Below the pieces are notes generated by a model. It saw nothing but the letters and a program-made list of their open reading frames with translations. It was not told where the DNA came from and ran no database searches. A stretch of 64,000 nt of DNA, from NCBI RefSeq assembly GCF_037949795.1, contig NZ_CP149932.1:2345001-2409000 (forward strand), read 5' to 3'. The translations under genes and the position numbers were made by a program. Source of the stretch: Thioclava sp. GXIMD2076 (GTDB lineage: Bacteria > Pseudomonadota > Alphaproteobacteria > Rhodobacterales > Rhodobacteraceae). Positions 10,588 to 19,403 of this stretch are shown piece after piece. Position 1 is the first letter of the stretch; each line of letters opens with the position of its first letter.

Positions 10588-11009
10588 GCACTGCAGATGA
10601 TATCATCGAAACACTCCAGCTGGCCCCCCATCCCGAAGGGGGCCACTATCGCCAGACATGGATCGCCGAAGGCGAAGGCCGCACAGCGGGCACCTGCATC
10701 TATTTCCTTCTGAAAGCAGGTGAAGCCAGCCATTGGCACAAGGTCGATTCGACCGAGATCTGGCTTTGGCATGCAGGCGCACCGCTGACCCTGTCGCTTG
10801 CGCCAAGCGATAGGGGGCCGGCAAAGGATCACCGGCTCGGCCCCGACATTCTCGCCGGAGACCGCCCGCAGGTGATCGTGCCGCCCTATCACTGGCAGGC
10901 GGCACGCAGCACAGGAGACTATAGCCTTGTCAGCTGCACCGTCTCACCCGGTTTCCGGTTCGAGGGCTTTACCCTTGCACCGGAAGGCTTCGACATTCCG
11001 CGCGGCTGA
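10584..11009 (+). CDS. DUF985 cupin-domain protein
   Basis: 141-residue single-domain cupin. Residues 8-22 hold LQLAPHPEGGHYRQT, the usual opening of DUF985 proteins. A first cupin strand set contains SHWHKVDSTEIWLWHAG with metal-type histidine and glutamate residues, and the second includes VIVPPYHWQAA and YSLVSCTVSPGFRFEGF. DUF985 enzymes of known activity are rare; some are epimerase-like or act on sugars. Its ATG overlaps the stop of the EamA transporter gene, which suggests a shared small-molecule role, but no substrate can be named. Confidence 0.88.
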   Translation: MSTADDIIETLQLAPHPEGGHYRQTWIAEGEGRTAGTCIYFLLKAGEASHWHKVDSTEIWLWHAGAPLTLSLAPSDRGPAKDHRLGPDILAGDRPQVIVPPYHWQAARSTGDYSLVSCTVSPGFRFEGFTLAPEGFDIPRG

Positions 11010-11327
11010 TCAGTTACTACAGAAGAAGCGCTGACCGTTTCCGGTTACGCCCCAATATTCAACAAAATCAAAGCCGTGATCTGTGCAGACACCCTGCGCC
11101 TGCGCGTAATTACGCCCAGTAGGCGCATCATCGTCAAAGGTCGGATCAACCTGCGTGAAACTAATCATCTGGCCGTTATAGGTGTAATCGGGTGCCTTCT
11201 GGCGCATCAGAGCTGCGGGAGAGGGCAGATCCGGGACGAACTGGATCGCAGGCAGCCGTGACGCAATGTCGGGCGTATGACCACAGCCCGCCATCATCAG
11301 GGGCAGGACAAGAATCAGCGCTTTCAT
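11010..11327 (-). CDS. Small lipoprotein of unknown function
   Basis: 105-residue protein that begins MKALILVLPLMMAGCGH. This is a type II signal peptide with the lipobox MAGC, so the mature protein would be lipid-anchored from the cysteine. The remaining part is polar with two more cysteines near the end (GVCTDHGFDF and RFFCSN) that could form a disulfide in the periplasm. I place the start at ATG 11327; ATGs upstream would put a basic hydrophilic segment before the signal peptide. It has no recognisable domain. It sits tail to tail with the cupin gene. Confidence 0.72.
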   Translation of the reverse strand: MKALILVLPLMMAGCGHTPDIASRLPAIQFVPDLPSPAALMRQKAPDYTYNGQMISFTQVDPTFDDDAPTGRNYAQAQGVCTDHGFDFVEYWGVTGNGQRFFCSN

Positions 11328-11451
11328 AATGCTCGGCCTCGTTTTTATCGTTATCGGCATGAGCGAAATTACGCGCACCGCCAGACATCACAAAGTCGCG
11401 AGCACCAAAGGATTAACAATTGATTAATGCTGTTGCGGAAAGAGCGCGATG

Positions 11452-12549
11452 TCAGGCAGGCCGGCTGATCTGACCCCCGCCCACCTGCGCAGCCACACCC
11501 GTGGTCGACGGTCCCGAGGTGGGCAATCCACGCGCCACCCGCACCGCCAGATAGGCGAATGCCTGCGCCTCCAGCATATCGCCATCAAGCCCGATATCCT
11601 CGACAAGCTCCACGGGGCACGGCACGCGTTTTGCGATCTCGGCCACGAGTGCTGCATTGAGCCGGCCACCCCCACAAAGATAGAGCCTCTCGGGCGGGGT
11701 CGCAAAATGCTCGAACCCGCGCGCCACCGACGCCGCCGAACAGGCGGTCAGCGTTGCCGCCGCATCGGCATCTCCCATGCCGGAGACCAGTTCGAGCACC
11801 CCGTGGAAATCGTTCCGGTCCAATGATTTGGGCGGCATTTTCAGGAAATAGCGATGCTCCAGAAACCGCGCGACCACAGCCTCGTCGACATTCCCCTGCA
11901 ACGCCAGCGCGCCTCCCTCATCCTGCGAGAGATTGAACCGCAGACGCATCAGATCGTTGATCGGTGCATTGGCCGGACCTGTGTCAAAGGCCAGAACCGC
12001 CCCGTCGGCCTCTGGTCCGGTCAGACGCGGATCGACCCATGTCACATTGCCGACCCCGCCGAGATTGAGAAAAACGCAAGGCGCGGTGAGCCCCGCCCAT
12101 TTAGCACAGGCGAAATGGAAATAGGGCGCAAGCGGCGCGCCCTGCCCGCCAAGTGCGACATCCGCCGTGCGGAAATCCCAGACCACAGGCTTGCCCAGCA
12201 CCTCCGCCAGCACCGCGCCATCGCCCGCCTGATGGGTGCCACGCCCGCCCGGATCATGCGCCAGTGTCTGACCATGGAAGCCCACAATCTCGGCCTCGGA
12301 AAAGCCCGAGAGGATCTCGGCATGCACCGTCTCGACGACCTCCGCCGCAGGCTCGACCGCAGGCTCGCCCTGCCACAGCCCGAGAGCCGCATGCAGGATA
12401 CCGCGCTCCTCGTCACTATAGCCACGATAATCCACGCGCCCGAAATCGAGAATCCGCTCACCATCCGTCAGCACGACGGCCGCATCCACGCCATCGAGCG
12501 AGGTGCCCGACATCGCGCCAACTGCCCAGACAGGTCCTGCTTTCAACAT
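11452..12549 (-). CDS. anmK: Anhydro-N-acetylmuramic acid kinase
   Basis: 365-residue sugar kinase that opens the 1,6-anhydro ring of anhMurNAc and phosphorylates it, in peptidoglycan recycling. The ATP-binding [14 protein letters not shown] sits near the N-terminus; other family motifs are [40 protein letters not shown] and [15 protein letters not shown] 12549 is chosen because AGGGGAAG sits just before it; an upstream in-frame ATG would run into the tyrS leader. It is divergent from tyrS with only 59 bases between start codons, an arrangement widely seen in alphaproteobacteria. Confidence 0.95.
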   Translation of the reverse strand: MLKAGPVWAVGAMSGTSLDGVDAAVVLTDGERILDFGRVDYRGYSDEERGILHAALGLWQGEPAVEPAAEVVETVHAEILSGFSEAEIVGFHGQTLAHDPGGRGTHQAGDGAVLAEVLGKPVVWDFRTADVALGGQGAPLAPYFHFACAKWAGLTAPCVFLNLGGVGNVTWVDPRLTGPEADGAVLAFDTGPANAPINDLMRLRFNLSQDEGGALALQGNVDEAVVARFLEHRYFLKMPPKSLDRNDFHGVLELVSGMGDADAAATLTACSAASVARGFEHFATPPERLYLCGGGRLNAALVAEIAKRVPCPVELVEDIGLDGDMLEAQAFAYLAVRVARGLPTSGPSTTGVAAQVGGGQISRPA

Positions 12550-12608
12550 GGCTTCCCCTTTACCTGACCAAGCGATATACGCATGCCTATCAGAAAGGAA
12601 CAAGCCAG

Positions 12609-13859
12609 ATGACATACCATCCCAAATCGGATTTCCTGCGCATCATCACCGAGCGCGGATTCCTGGCCGACTGCACCGACCTGCAGGAGCTGGACCAGAA
12701 ACTCTATTCCGGGACGGTCACTGCCTATATCGGCTATGACGCGACGGCCGCCTCGCTGCATGTGGGTCACCTGCTCAACATCATGCTGCTGCGCTGGTTC
12801 CAGAAATGTGGCCATAAGCCGGTCACGCTCATGGGTGGCGGCACGACCAAGGTGGGCGATCCCTCCTTCCGTTCGGATGAGCGCCCGCTTTTGGGACCCG
12901 AGCAGATCCAGTCGAATATCGACGGCATGCAGCAAGTCTTCGACCGCTATCTCGACTATAGCGAGGGCGGCAATGGCGCGCTCATGCTCAATAATGCCGA
13001 ATGGCTCGACAGCCTGAACTATCTCGACTTCCTGCGCGATATCGGGCGGCATTTCTCGGTCAACCGGATGCTCTCCTTCGAGAGCGTGAAATCGCGTCTG
13101 GACCGCGAACAGTCGCTGTCCTTCCTCGAATTCAACTACATGATCTTGCAGGCCTATGACTTCCTCGAGCTGAACCGCCGCTATGGCTGTGCGCTCCAGA
13201 TGGGTGGCTCGGACCAATGGGGCAATATCATCAACGGGATCGACCTGACCCGTCGTGTGCTCGATAACGAGATCTATGGCCTGACCACGCCACTGCTGAC
13301 CACCTCGGATGGCCGCAAGATGGGCAAGTCCCAAGGCGGCGCGATGTGGCTCAATGCCGAGATGCTCAGCCCCTACGAGTTCTGGCAGTTCTGGCGCAAC
13401 ACCACGGATGCCGATGTCGGCCGCTTCCTCAAACTCTATACCGAACTGCCGGTCGAGGAATGCGACCGCCTTGCAGCCCTTCAGGGCTCGGAGATCAACG
13501 AGGGCAAAATCATCCTCGCCCGCGAGGTCACCACGCTTCTGCATGGTGCCGAGGCGGCCGCCGCCGCCGAGGCCACCGCGCGTGAGGTCTTCGAAAAAGG
13601 CGGCACCGGCGAGGATCTTCCGACCCTCAGCCTCTCGGCCGAAGAATTGGGCGATGGCATCAGCCTGGCCCAACTCGTAACCCGTTCGGGCCTTGCCAAA
13701 ACCGGTAAGGATGGCAAACGCCTGATCGGTGAAGGCGGGCTGAAAGTGAATGACGAAACCTGCACCGAAGCGGGCCGTATGTTCACCGCCACCGATTTCG
13801 AGACACCGGTCAAACTCTCGGCTGGCAAGAAACGCCACGCGCTCGTGCAACTGGGTTGA
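12609..13859 (+). CDS. tyrS: Tyrosyl-tRNA synthetase
   Basis: 416-residue class I aminoacyl-tRNA synthetase charging tRNA-Tyr. The HIGH-type signature is SLHVGHLLN near residue 50, the tyrosine-binding region includes GYDATAAS and [10 protein letters not shown], and the KMSKS-type loop is [10 protein letters not shown]. The last 80 residues form an S4-like RNA-binding domain ([17 protein letters not shown] stretch). ATG 12609 has AAGGA upstream and gives the normal family length; the frame upstream overlaps anmK and is not used. A terminator follows. Confidence 0.97.
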   Translation: MTYHPKSDFLRIITERGFLADCTDLQELDQKLYSGTVTAYIGYDATAASLHVGHLLNIMLLRWFQKCGHKPVTLMGGGTTKVGDPSFRSDERPLLGPEQIQSNIDGMQQVFDRYLDYSEGGNGALMLNNAEWLDSLNYLDFLRDIGRHFSVNRMLSFESVKSRLDREQSLSFLEFNYMILQAYDFLELNRRYGCALQMGGSDQWGNIINGIDLTRRVLDNEIYGLTTPLLTTSDGRKMGKSQGGAMWLNAEMLSPYEFWQFWRNTTDADVGRFLKLYTELPVEECDRLAALQGSEINEGKIILAREVTTLLHGAEAAAAAEATAREVFEKGGTGEDLPTLSLSAEELGDGISLAQLVTRSGLAKTGKDGKRLIGEGGLKVNDETCTEAGRMFTATDFETPVKLSAGKKRHALVQLG

Positions 13860-13895
13860 TCCCCACAACGCCAGATCCGAGCCATATCCATCTTG

Positions 13896-13922
13896 AAGGG
13901 GCGCCCTCACCGGCGCCCTTTT
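13896..13922 (+). terminator. Rho-independent terminator of tyrS
   Basis: AAGGGGCGCC and GGCGCCCTT arms with a short CTCAC loop lead into TTTTG about 40 bases after the tyrS stop. Confidence 0.85.
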
Positions 13923-13928
13923 GCAATT

Positions 13929-13995
13929 CCAGCGTCTCTAAATATCCTCGGGGGTGAATTTGCGCGCAGCGCAAAGAGGGGGCGCGAGCGTCCCC
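13929..13995 (+). repeat. Dispersed two-hairpin intergenic repeat, copy 1
   Basis: Begins CCAGCGTCTCTAAATATCC, continues CGGGGGTGAATT, then two hairpins: TTGCGC-GCA-GCGCAA and a GGGG...CCCC stem. A second copy lies at 26449-26513 on the minus strand with the same order of parts and the same left boundary. It lies downstream of tyrS in the sense direction. Confidence 0.8.
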
Positions 13996-14014
13996 TTACC
14001 CCGCATGCCAAAAG

Positions 14015-14043
14015 GAAAAGGCGGAGCAAACGCCCCGCCTTCC
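14015..14043 (-). terminator. Rho-independent terminator of the aldolase gene
   Basis: On the minus strand AAGGCGG and CCGCCTT enclose a ten-base loop and are followed by TTCCTTTT, about 20 bases past the aldolase stop. Confidence 0.8.
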
Positions 14044-14063
14044 CAACTCAGTTCCGGATACAA

Positions 14064-14966
14064 TCAGGCGGGCTCATGCGCCAGGGACGCCGCATGGATA
14101 TCGTCGATCGCCTTCGCCAGTGCCGCATCGAATTCCTCGTCCGTCTGCTTGTCCGACATGCCTTCGGTCAGCGCGCGGGAGAAGGAGGCGATCATGCCAT
14201 CATTCTTTGCCAAGATCGCATTGGCCTCGTCACGCGAGTAGCCGCCCGACAGGGCCACCAGCTTCAGCACACGCGGGTGATCGACCAGCGGCTTGTAGAA
14301 ATTCGGCACGCTCGGCAGCGAGAGCTTCAGCATCACCTGCTGGTCTTCCGGCAGGGCGTCGAGCTGCTTGAGGATCTCTTCGCGCAGGATCGCTTCAGCC
14401 TCGACCTTATCGGCGATCGAGATGGTCACTTCCGGCTCGATGATCGGCATCAGACCGTGCTTGATGACAATCGCGCCCAGCTCGAACTGTTGTGCCACCA
14501 CGGCGGCAATCCCCTCGGGGTTGGCGGCCGAGACGACCGAGCGCATCTTGGTGCCGAAGATACCTGCTGCCGCCGCGCGGTCCAGAAGATCCTCGAAGCC
14601 CGGGATCGGCTTGAGAAGCTGGCAACCGTTCTCCTCGTCGAGCATCCCCTTATCGGTCTTCAGGAAGGGCACCACGCCGCATTTCTCGGCCAGATAGGTG
14701 GCGGTCGGGATACCGTCGATCTCGCGATCCATGGTCTGCTCGAACAGGATCGCCCCGATCACCTTGCCGTTGGAGAAGGCCGGCGATTTGATGATCCGCG
14801 TCCGCATCTTGTGGATCAGGTCGAACATTTCGGCATCGTTGGAATATTCGCTCTCCTCGATACCGTAAAGGCGCAGCGCCTTCGGAGTCGAACCGCCCGA
14901 TTGGTCAAGCGCGGCGATAAACCCGTCACCTTTTGAAATCTGTTCGGTTTGTTGCGCGTTCGGCAT
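14064..14966 (-). CDS. fda: Fructose-bisphosphate aldolase, class I
   Basis: 300-residue Schiff-base aldolase interconverting fructose 1,6-bisphosphate with dihydroxyacetone phosphate and glyceraldehyde 3-phosphate. Family motifs: FIAALDQSGGSTPKAL near the N-terminus, AILFEQTMDREIDG, VPFLKTDKGM, HGLMPIIEPEV, and the lysine-bearing MLKLSLPSVPNFY and LSGGYSRDEAN near the C-terminus. It resembles the bacterial class I form rather than the metal-dependent class II enzyme. The start ATG has GGAGGGAGA upstream. It lies downstream of pgk on the same strand, but a pgk terminator and a separate promoter region lie between, so the two are probably separate units. Confidence 0.95.
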   Translation of the reverse strand: MPNAQQTEQISKGDGFIAALDQSGGSTPKALRLYGIEESEYSNDAEMFDLIHKMRTRIIKSPAFSNGKVIGAILFEQTMDREIDGIPTATYLAEKCGVVPFLKTDKGMLDEENGCQLLKPIPGFEDLLDRAAAAGIFGTKMRSVVSAANPEGIAAVVAQQFELGAIVIKHGLMPIIEPEVTISIADKVEAEAILREEILKQLDALPEDQQVMLKLSLPSVPNFYKPLVDHPRVLKLVALSGGYSRDEANAILAKNDGMIASFSRALTEGMSDKQTDEEFDAALAKAIDDIHAASLAHEPA

Positions 14967-15045
14967 ATGTCTCTCCCTCCAGCACGGAGTATGAATAATG
15001 GGCCAAGTCCAGACCTAGCGCGACGGAGGAGCTTAGACAATCTTG

Positions 15046-15057
15046 ATGGCGCTAACC
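15046..15057. promoter_or_regulatory. GTTAGCG-type motif upstream of the aldolase gene
   Basis: The minus strand reads GGTTAGCGCCAT about 80 bases before the aldolase start. The GTTAGCG core is the same as in the candidate operators before eno and fumC. Only one half is well conserved, so it is a tentative site. Confidence 0.3.
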
Positions 15058-15133
15058 TTTTCGGATTCTTTCATTTTGTCATGAAGCTTGGCGCAATGCT
15101 GCCAGTATTCGGGCATCTTTCACGCCAGATGGC

Positions 15134-15161
15134 AAAAGGGGCAGCCCTCAGGCCGCCCCTT
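15134..15161 (-). terminator. Rho-independent terminator of pgk
   Basis: AAGGGGC and GCCCCTT arms, with inner pairing, then TTTTGCC on the minus strand, about 24 bases past the pgk stop. Confidence 0.85.
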
Positions 15162-15184
15162 CGTGTCATGTTTACAAGGACCTG

Positions 15185-16375
15185 TTACGCGCCAAGCGCT
15201 GCCACGCCGGGCAGGGTTTTGCCTTCCATCCATTCGAGGAAAGCACCGCCTGCGGTTGAGATATAGCTGAAGGTCTCTGCAGCGCCCGCCTTGTTGAGCG
15301 CCGCAACCGTATCCCCGCCACCGGCGACCGAAATCAACCTGCCCTCGGCCGTCAGTTCGGCGGCCTTGGCGGCGGCGGCATTGGTGGCCGCATCGAACGG
15401 CGCGATCTCGAAGGCCCCAAGCGGTCCGTTCCAGATCAGCGTGCGCGAACCCTCGAAGGCCTTGACGATCTGCGCCACGGCCTCGGGACCGGCATCAAGG
15501 ATCATCGCATCCTCGGGGCAGGCATCCGCCGCCACGGTCTCGCTCTCGGCATTGGCCTTGAACTCGCGCGCCACCACCACATCCGCAGGCAGGATGATGG
15601 TGCAGCCTGCCGCTTTTGCCTTCTCGAGAATCTCGAGCGCGGTGTCGGCCATATCCCGTTCCGCGAGCGATTTGCCGACATCGATACCCTGCGCCACGAG
15701 GAAGGTATTGGCCATGCCCCCGCCGATCACCAGATTATCGACCTTGCTGACAAGATTGCCCAAGAGGTCCAGCTTGGTCGAGACCTTCGCCCCACCCACG
15801 ACCGCCGTGACCGGACGTTCAGGCTCGCCAAGTGCCGCCTCGAGCGCCTTCAGTTCGGCCTCCATCAGCCGACCCGCCGCGCAGGGCAACACATGGGCCA
15901 GCGCTTCAGTCGAGGCATGGGCACGGTGCGCGGCCGAGAAGGCATCATTGATATAGACAGACCCGAGCGCGCCCATGGCAGCGGCCAGCTCGCGGTCGTT
16001 CTTTTCCTCGCCCTCATGGAAGCGGGTGTTCTCCAGCAGCAAAACCTCGCCCTCGGGCAGTGCCGCCACCGCGCGTTTGGCCGGACCGCCGATGCAATCC
16101 TCGGCGAAATGCACCGGCACGCCGAAGGCTTCGGCCAATGCGGGCACCAGCGGCTTGAGGCTCATCTCCGGCACGATTTTGCCCTTGGGGCGGCCGAAAT
16201 GTGCCAACAGAACGGGTTTTCCGCCTTTGGCCAAGATGTCCTTCACGGTCGGCACGATCTTGTCGATGCGCGTGGTATCGGTCACGCGCCCGTCCTCGAC
16301 GGGGACATTGATGTCGACGCGAACCAGAGCAACCTTGCCCTCCAGGTCCAGATCATCAAGGGTTTTCCAAGCCAT
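15185..16375 (-). CDS. pgk: Phosphoglycerate kinase
   Basis: 396-residue glycolytic and Calvin-cycle enzyme transferring the acyl phosphate of 1,3-bisphosphoglycerate to ADP. Motifs: [15 protein letters not shown] near residue 20, [66 protein letters not shown] and near the end [17 protein letters not shown] 16375 has GGAGACACC upstream and gives the normal family length. An in-frame ATG 33 bases further upstream is rejected. It ends in its own terminator. Confidence 0.98.
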   Translation of the reverse strand: MAWKTLDDLDLEGKVALVRVDINVPVEDGRVTDTTRIDKIVPTVKDILAKGGKPVLLAHFGRPKGKIVPEMSLKPLVPALAEAFGVPVHFAEDCIGGPAKRAVAALPEGEVLLLENTRFHEGEEKNDRELAAAMGALGSVYINDAFSAAHRAHASTEALAHVLPCAAGRLMEAELKALEAALGEPERPVTAVVGGAKVSTKLDLLGNLVSKVDNLVIGGGMANTFLVAQGIDVGKSLAERDMADTALEILEKAKAAGCTIILPADVVVAREFKANAESETVAADACPEDAMILDAGPEAVAQIVKAFEGSRTLIWNGPLGAFEIAPFDAATNAAAAKAAELTAEGRLISVAGGGDTVAALNKAGAAETFSYISTAGGAFLEWMEGKTLPGVAALGA

Positions 16376-16588
16376 AGGGTGTCTCCTCATTCCGGCGCCT
16401 TGGCTCATATAGACGGCGCCTCTTTGGCGGCAACTTGCACTGCGGATCGGGGCCCGTCAACAGAGGCGATCACCCGCCCTGAACACCCCGTGACGGGCTG
16501 TGACAGGCTGTGAGAGCGAAAAACTCAGGTTTCGGCTTTCCATGGCGGCATGGTCGTGTAGATTGCAGGCCAGATTCAGGAGGACCTT

Positions 16589-17095
16589 ATGGCCGAATAT
16601 AAAGATCCCGAAAACACCATCATCATCGAGCTGAAGGATGGTCCGGTTGTCATCGAACTGATGCCCGAGATCGCGCCGAAACATGCCGAGCGCATGAAGC
16701 AGCTGGCCCGCGACGGAGCCTATGACAACGTGGCCTTCCACCGCGTGATCGACGGTTTCATGGCGCAGACCGGCGACGTGGAAAACGCGAATATGGAAAA
16801 AGACTACAATCCGGGCCGCGCAGGCACCGGCGGGTCGCAATATGATGATCTTCCCGCAGAATTCTCGCGCATCCCGCATGATCGCGGCACGCTGGGTGCT
16901 GCGCGTTCGATGAACCCGAACTCGGCCAACTCGCAGTTCTTCATCAACTTCTCGGACAACCACTTCCTCAACGGCCAATACACCGTTTATGGCCGCGTGA
17001 TCGCAGGTATGGACAATGTCGACAAGATCGTGCGCGGCGAGCCCCCGAAAAACCCCGACCGTATGATCAAGGTCACGGTGGCTGCCGATGCGTAA
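16589..17095 (+). CDS. ppiB: Cyclophilin-type peptidyl-prolyl isomerase, cytoplasmic
   Basis: 168-residue cyclophilin catalysing cis-trans isomerisation of prolyl bonds. Active-site motifs are present: FHRVIDGFMAQTGD (around residues 51-64), SMNPNSANSQFFINF (Gln and Phe of the active site) and FLNGQYTVYGRVIAGMD. There is no signal peptide, so it is cytosolic. CAGGAGGACC precedes the ATG. The last eight bases overlap the next gene, which encodes a second cyclophilin with a signal peptide, giving a cytoplasm/periplasm pair from one message. Confidence 0.95.
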   Translation: MAEYKDPENTIIIELKDGPVVIELMPEIAPKHAERMKQLARDGAYDNVAFHRVIDGFMAQTGDVENANMEKDYNPGRAGTGGSQYDDLPAEFSRIPHDRGTLGAARSMNPNSANSQFFINFSDNHFLNGQYTVYGRVIAGMDNVDKIVRGEPPKNPDRMIKVTVAADA

Positions 17096-17681
17096 TCTTG
17101 TTGCGGCAGCCCTGTTTGCAATGGGCGCCGGGGCAATGACCACCGGAGCCTATGCTCAGGACACGGCCCCTGACGGGCCCGGTCCGAATCTTGTGCTCGA
17201 GATCGGCGGATCGGTTCAAGGCGAGGTGGTCATCGACCTTCTCCCCGATGTGGCTCCCAAAGCCGCCGAACGTCTGGAAGAGCTGGCCGAGAAAGGCGAG
17301 TATAATGACGTGGTCTTCCACCGCGTCATCGACGGATTCATGGCACAGACCGGTGACGTGCAGTTCGGAAAGCGCGGATCGTCGCAGATTTCGATGGCCG
17401 GCATGGGCGGTTCGACCGAACCCGACCTTCCGGCAGAATTCTCGAACCGGAAATTCGTGCGCGGCATCGTCGGCATGGCCCGCTCGCAAAACCCGGATTC
17501 GGCCAATTCGCAGTTCTTCATCATGTTTGCCGATGCGCCCCATCTGAATGGCCAATACACCGTTGTGGGTCATGTCGTAAAAGGCATGGACATCGTCGAC
17601 CAGATCAAGAAGGGCGACAGCGCCAAGAATGGTCTGGTGGATGAGCCCGATTATATCGTCTCGGCCAAGGTCGAGAAGTAA
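17088..17681 (+). CDS. Cyclophilin-type peptidyl-prolyl isomerase, exported
   Basis: 197-residue cyclophilin with a signal peptide at residues 1-23 (RNLVAAALFAMGAGAM ... AYAQ) and therefore probably periplasmic. The catalytic motif FHRVIDGFMAQTGD is identical to that of the upstream paralogue, and SQNPDSANSQFFIMF and LNGQYTVVGHVVKGMD follow. Its start overlaps the upstream gene by eight bases, so the pair is translationally coupled. It carries an extra insert around KRGSSQISMAGMGG. The two copies look like an old tandem duplication specialised for different compartments. Confidence 0.93.
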   Translation: MRNLVAAALFAMGAGAMTTGAYAQDTAPDGPGPNLVLEIGGSVQGEVVIDLLPDVAPKAAERLEELAEKGEYNDVVFHRVIDGFMAQTGDVQFGKRGSSQISMAGMGGSTEPDLPAEFSNRKFVRGIVGMARSQNPDSANSQFFIMFADAPHLNGQYTVVGHVVKGMDIVDQIKKGDSAKNGLVDEPDYIVSAKVEK

Positions 17682-17702
17682 TCCGGCCTCAGGTTTCCAT
17701 AG

Positions 17703-17727
17703 AAGGCGCCCCCGCGGGCGCCTTTTT
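17703..17727 (+). terminator. Rho-independent terminator of the cyclophilin pair
   Basis: GAAGGCGCCC and GGGCGCCTT arms around a short CCGC loop, followed by TTTTT, 21 bases past the stop. Confidence 0.92.
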
Positions 17728-17880
17728 CATTTTCCGCCCTCGGCCCCGCCAGAAATAGCTAGGCGTAAAGCTCCCTTCATGCCATAATTCGTCCATTGCC
17801 CGACAAGAGGCATCGCGAGTTTCGCACCATATTTGGCAGAGCAGTGAGGCGCGTGTCCCCGCGCCCGACATAGGCAGAAC

Positions 17881-18177
17881 ATGCAGCAGAAAAACCGGGC
17901 GGTCGGGCCGCTGATCTTCTTTTCCATCGCCTTCGTGCTTGCGGCGTATTTCACCTTTGCGGCTGTGCAGGGGTCTTACGGGATCTTCAAGCGCGTCCAG
18001 ATCGAGGCGGAGATCACCGATATGACCCAGAAGCGCGACACGCTGCGCGACGAGGTGACGAGGATGGCGAATCTCACGCACCGGCTTTCGGATGACTATC
18101 TCGATCTCGACCTCCTCGACCAGCAGGCCCGCAATATTCTCGGGCTGGTGCGCGGCGACGAGGTCGTCATCCGCTGA
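17881..18177 (+). CDS. ftsB: Cell-division protein FtsB (septum formation initiator)
   Basis: 98-residue bitopic membrane protein. Residues 9-30 form one transmembrane helix (GPLIFFSIAFVLAAYFTFAA), and residues 38-75 form a heptad-patterned coiled coil (EAEITDMTQKRDTLRDEV). The end DLDLLDQQARNILGLV is the conserved FtsB/DivIC motif. FtsB works with FtsL and FtsQ in the divisome, periplasmic side. Its position directly before the pyruvate dehydrogenase genes is the usual alphaproteobacterial gene order. A longer frame on the opposite strand overlaps it but has no recognisable domain. Confidence 0.9.
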   Translation: MQQKNRAVGPLIFFSIAFVLAAYFTFAAVQGSYGIFKRVQIEAEITDMTQKRDTLRDEVTRMANLTHRLSDDYLDLDLLDQQARNILGLVRGDEVVIR

Positions 18178-18204
18178 GCCCCTCCACAGTGGCGCCACAT
18201 CCGG

Positions 18205-18231
18205 ACCCGCAGGCAAGGCTTGCGGGTTTTT
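18205..18231 (+). terminator. Rho-independent terminator of ftsB
   Basis: ACCCGCA and TGCGGGT arms with a nine-base loop, followed by TTTT. It separates ftsB from the pdh operon. Confidence 0.82.
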
Positions 18232-18363
18232 GCATTACCCTGTCTGACATAATCGTGTCGCTCGCCCTTTTTTCATTGGCAGGCAATGCGGTGATTGTGT
18301 TCCTGAAAGCTTTCCGCTAGAAATGGTTTAATACTGAACTATCCGCTTTTAGGGAGGATGCCT

Positions 18364-19389
18364 ATGGCTGCTCGCAAGAGTTCGGGGACTGCACCGAAGG
18401 CCGGTGCCAACGTCTCCAAGGACGAGCTACTCAGCTACTACCGTGACATGCTGCTGATCCGCCGCTTCGAAGAGAAGGCAGGCCAGCTTTATGGTATGGG
18501 TCTGATCGGTGGTTTCTGCCACCTCTATATTGGTCAGGAGGCTGTTGTTGTCGGTCTCGAGGCCGCCGCGAAAGAGGGCGACAAGCGCGTTACCTCCTAT
18601 CGCGATCACGGGCATATGCTTGCCTGCGGCATGGACGCCAAAGGCGTGATGGCCGAGCTGACGGGCCGCGAGGGCGGCTATTCGAAAGGTAAAGGCGGCT
18701 CCATGCACATGTTCTCGAAAGAGAAACATTTCTATGGTGGCCATGGCATCGTGGGCGCACAGGTGCCGATCGGTGCGGGTCTGGCCTTTGCCGACAAATA
18801 CAAGGGCAATGACAATGTGACCTTCGCCTATTTCGGCGATGGCGCGGCCAACCAGGGCCAGGTCTATGAGACCTATAACATGGCGCAGCTATGGGATCTT
18901 CCGGTCGTCTTCGTGATCGAGAACAACCAGTATGCGATGGGCACGAGCGTCCAGCGTTCGACCAAATCCCCGGCGCTCTGGAAGCGCGGCGAGGCCTATG
19001 GCATCGCGGGTGAGGAAGTTGACGGGATGGATGTTCTGGCCGTGAAAGCCGCAGGCGAAAAAGCCGTGGCGCACTGCCGTGCGGGCAAAGGCCCCTATAT
19101 CCTCGAAGTGAAGACCTATCGTTACCGCGGCCACTCGATGTCGGACCCCGCGAAATACCGGACCCGCGATGAAGTGCAGAAGATGCGCGAAGAGCGTGAT
19201 GCCATCGAGCATGTGCGCCAGCTCCTGCTGACCGGCGAGCACGCAACCGAAGATGACCTGAAGGCCATCGACAAGGATATCAAGGCGATCGTCAACGAGT
19301 CGGCCGAATTCGCGAAAGAAAGCCCCGAGCCCGCGCTCGAAGAGCTCTGGACCGATATCTACGCCGAAGTCGCACCGCAGAACGCCTGA
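18364..19389 (+). CDS. pdhA: Pyruvate dehydrogenase E1 component, alpha subunit
   Basis: 341-residue subunit of the thiamine-diphosphate-dependent E1, which decarboxylates pyruvate and acetylates the E2 lipoyl group. Motifs: [39 protein letters not shown], and the ThDP motif [12 protein letters not shown] followed about 25 residues later by [24 protein letters not shown] near residue 270 is the E1-alpha phosphorylation-loop region. I prefer ATG 18364 over 18358 because AGGGAGG abuts the upstream ATG but is six bases from the downstream one. First gene of pdhA-pdhB-pdhC; 14 bases separate it from pdhB. Confidence 0.97.
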   Translation: MAARKSSGTAPKAGANVSKDELLSYYRDMLLIRRFEEKAGQLYGMGLIGGFCHLYIGQEAVVVGLEAAAKEGDKRVTSYRDHGHMLACGMDAKGVMAELTGREGGYSKGKGGSMHMFSKEKHFYGGHGIVGAQVPIGAGLAFADKYKGNDNVTFAYFGDGAANQGQVYETYNMAQLWDLPVVFVIENNQYAMGTSVQRSTKSPALWKRGEAYGIAGEEVDGMDVLAVKAAGEKAVAHCRAGKGPYILEVKTYRYRGHSMSDPAKYRTRDEVQKMREERDAIEHVRQLLLTGEHATEDDLKAIDKDIKAIVNESAEFAKESPEPALEELWTDIYAEVAPQNA

Positions 19390-19403
19390 GAGGGAATACA
19401 CGA

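Noticed and set aside
17689..18216. Minus-strand frame of 175 codons over ftsB
   Set aside because: FtsB has a clear transmembrane helix, coiled coil and family end; the antisense frame has none.
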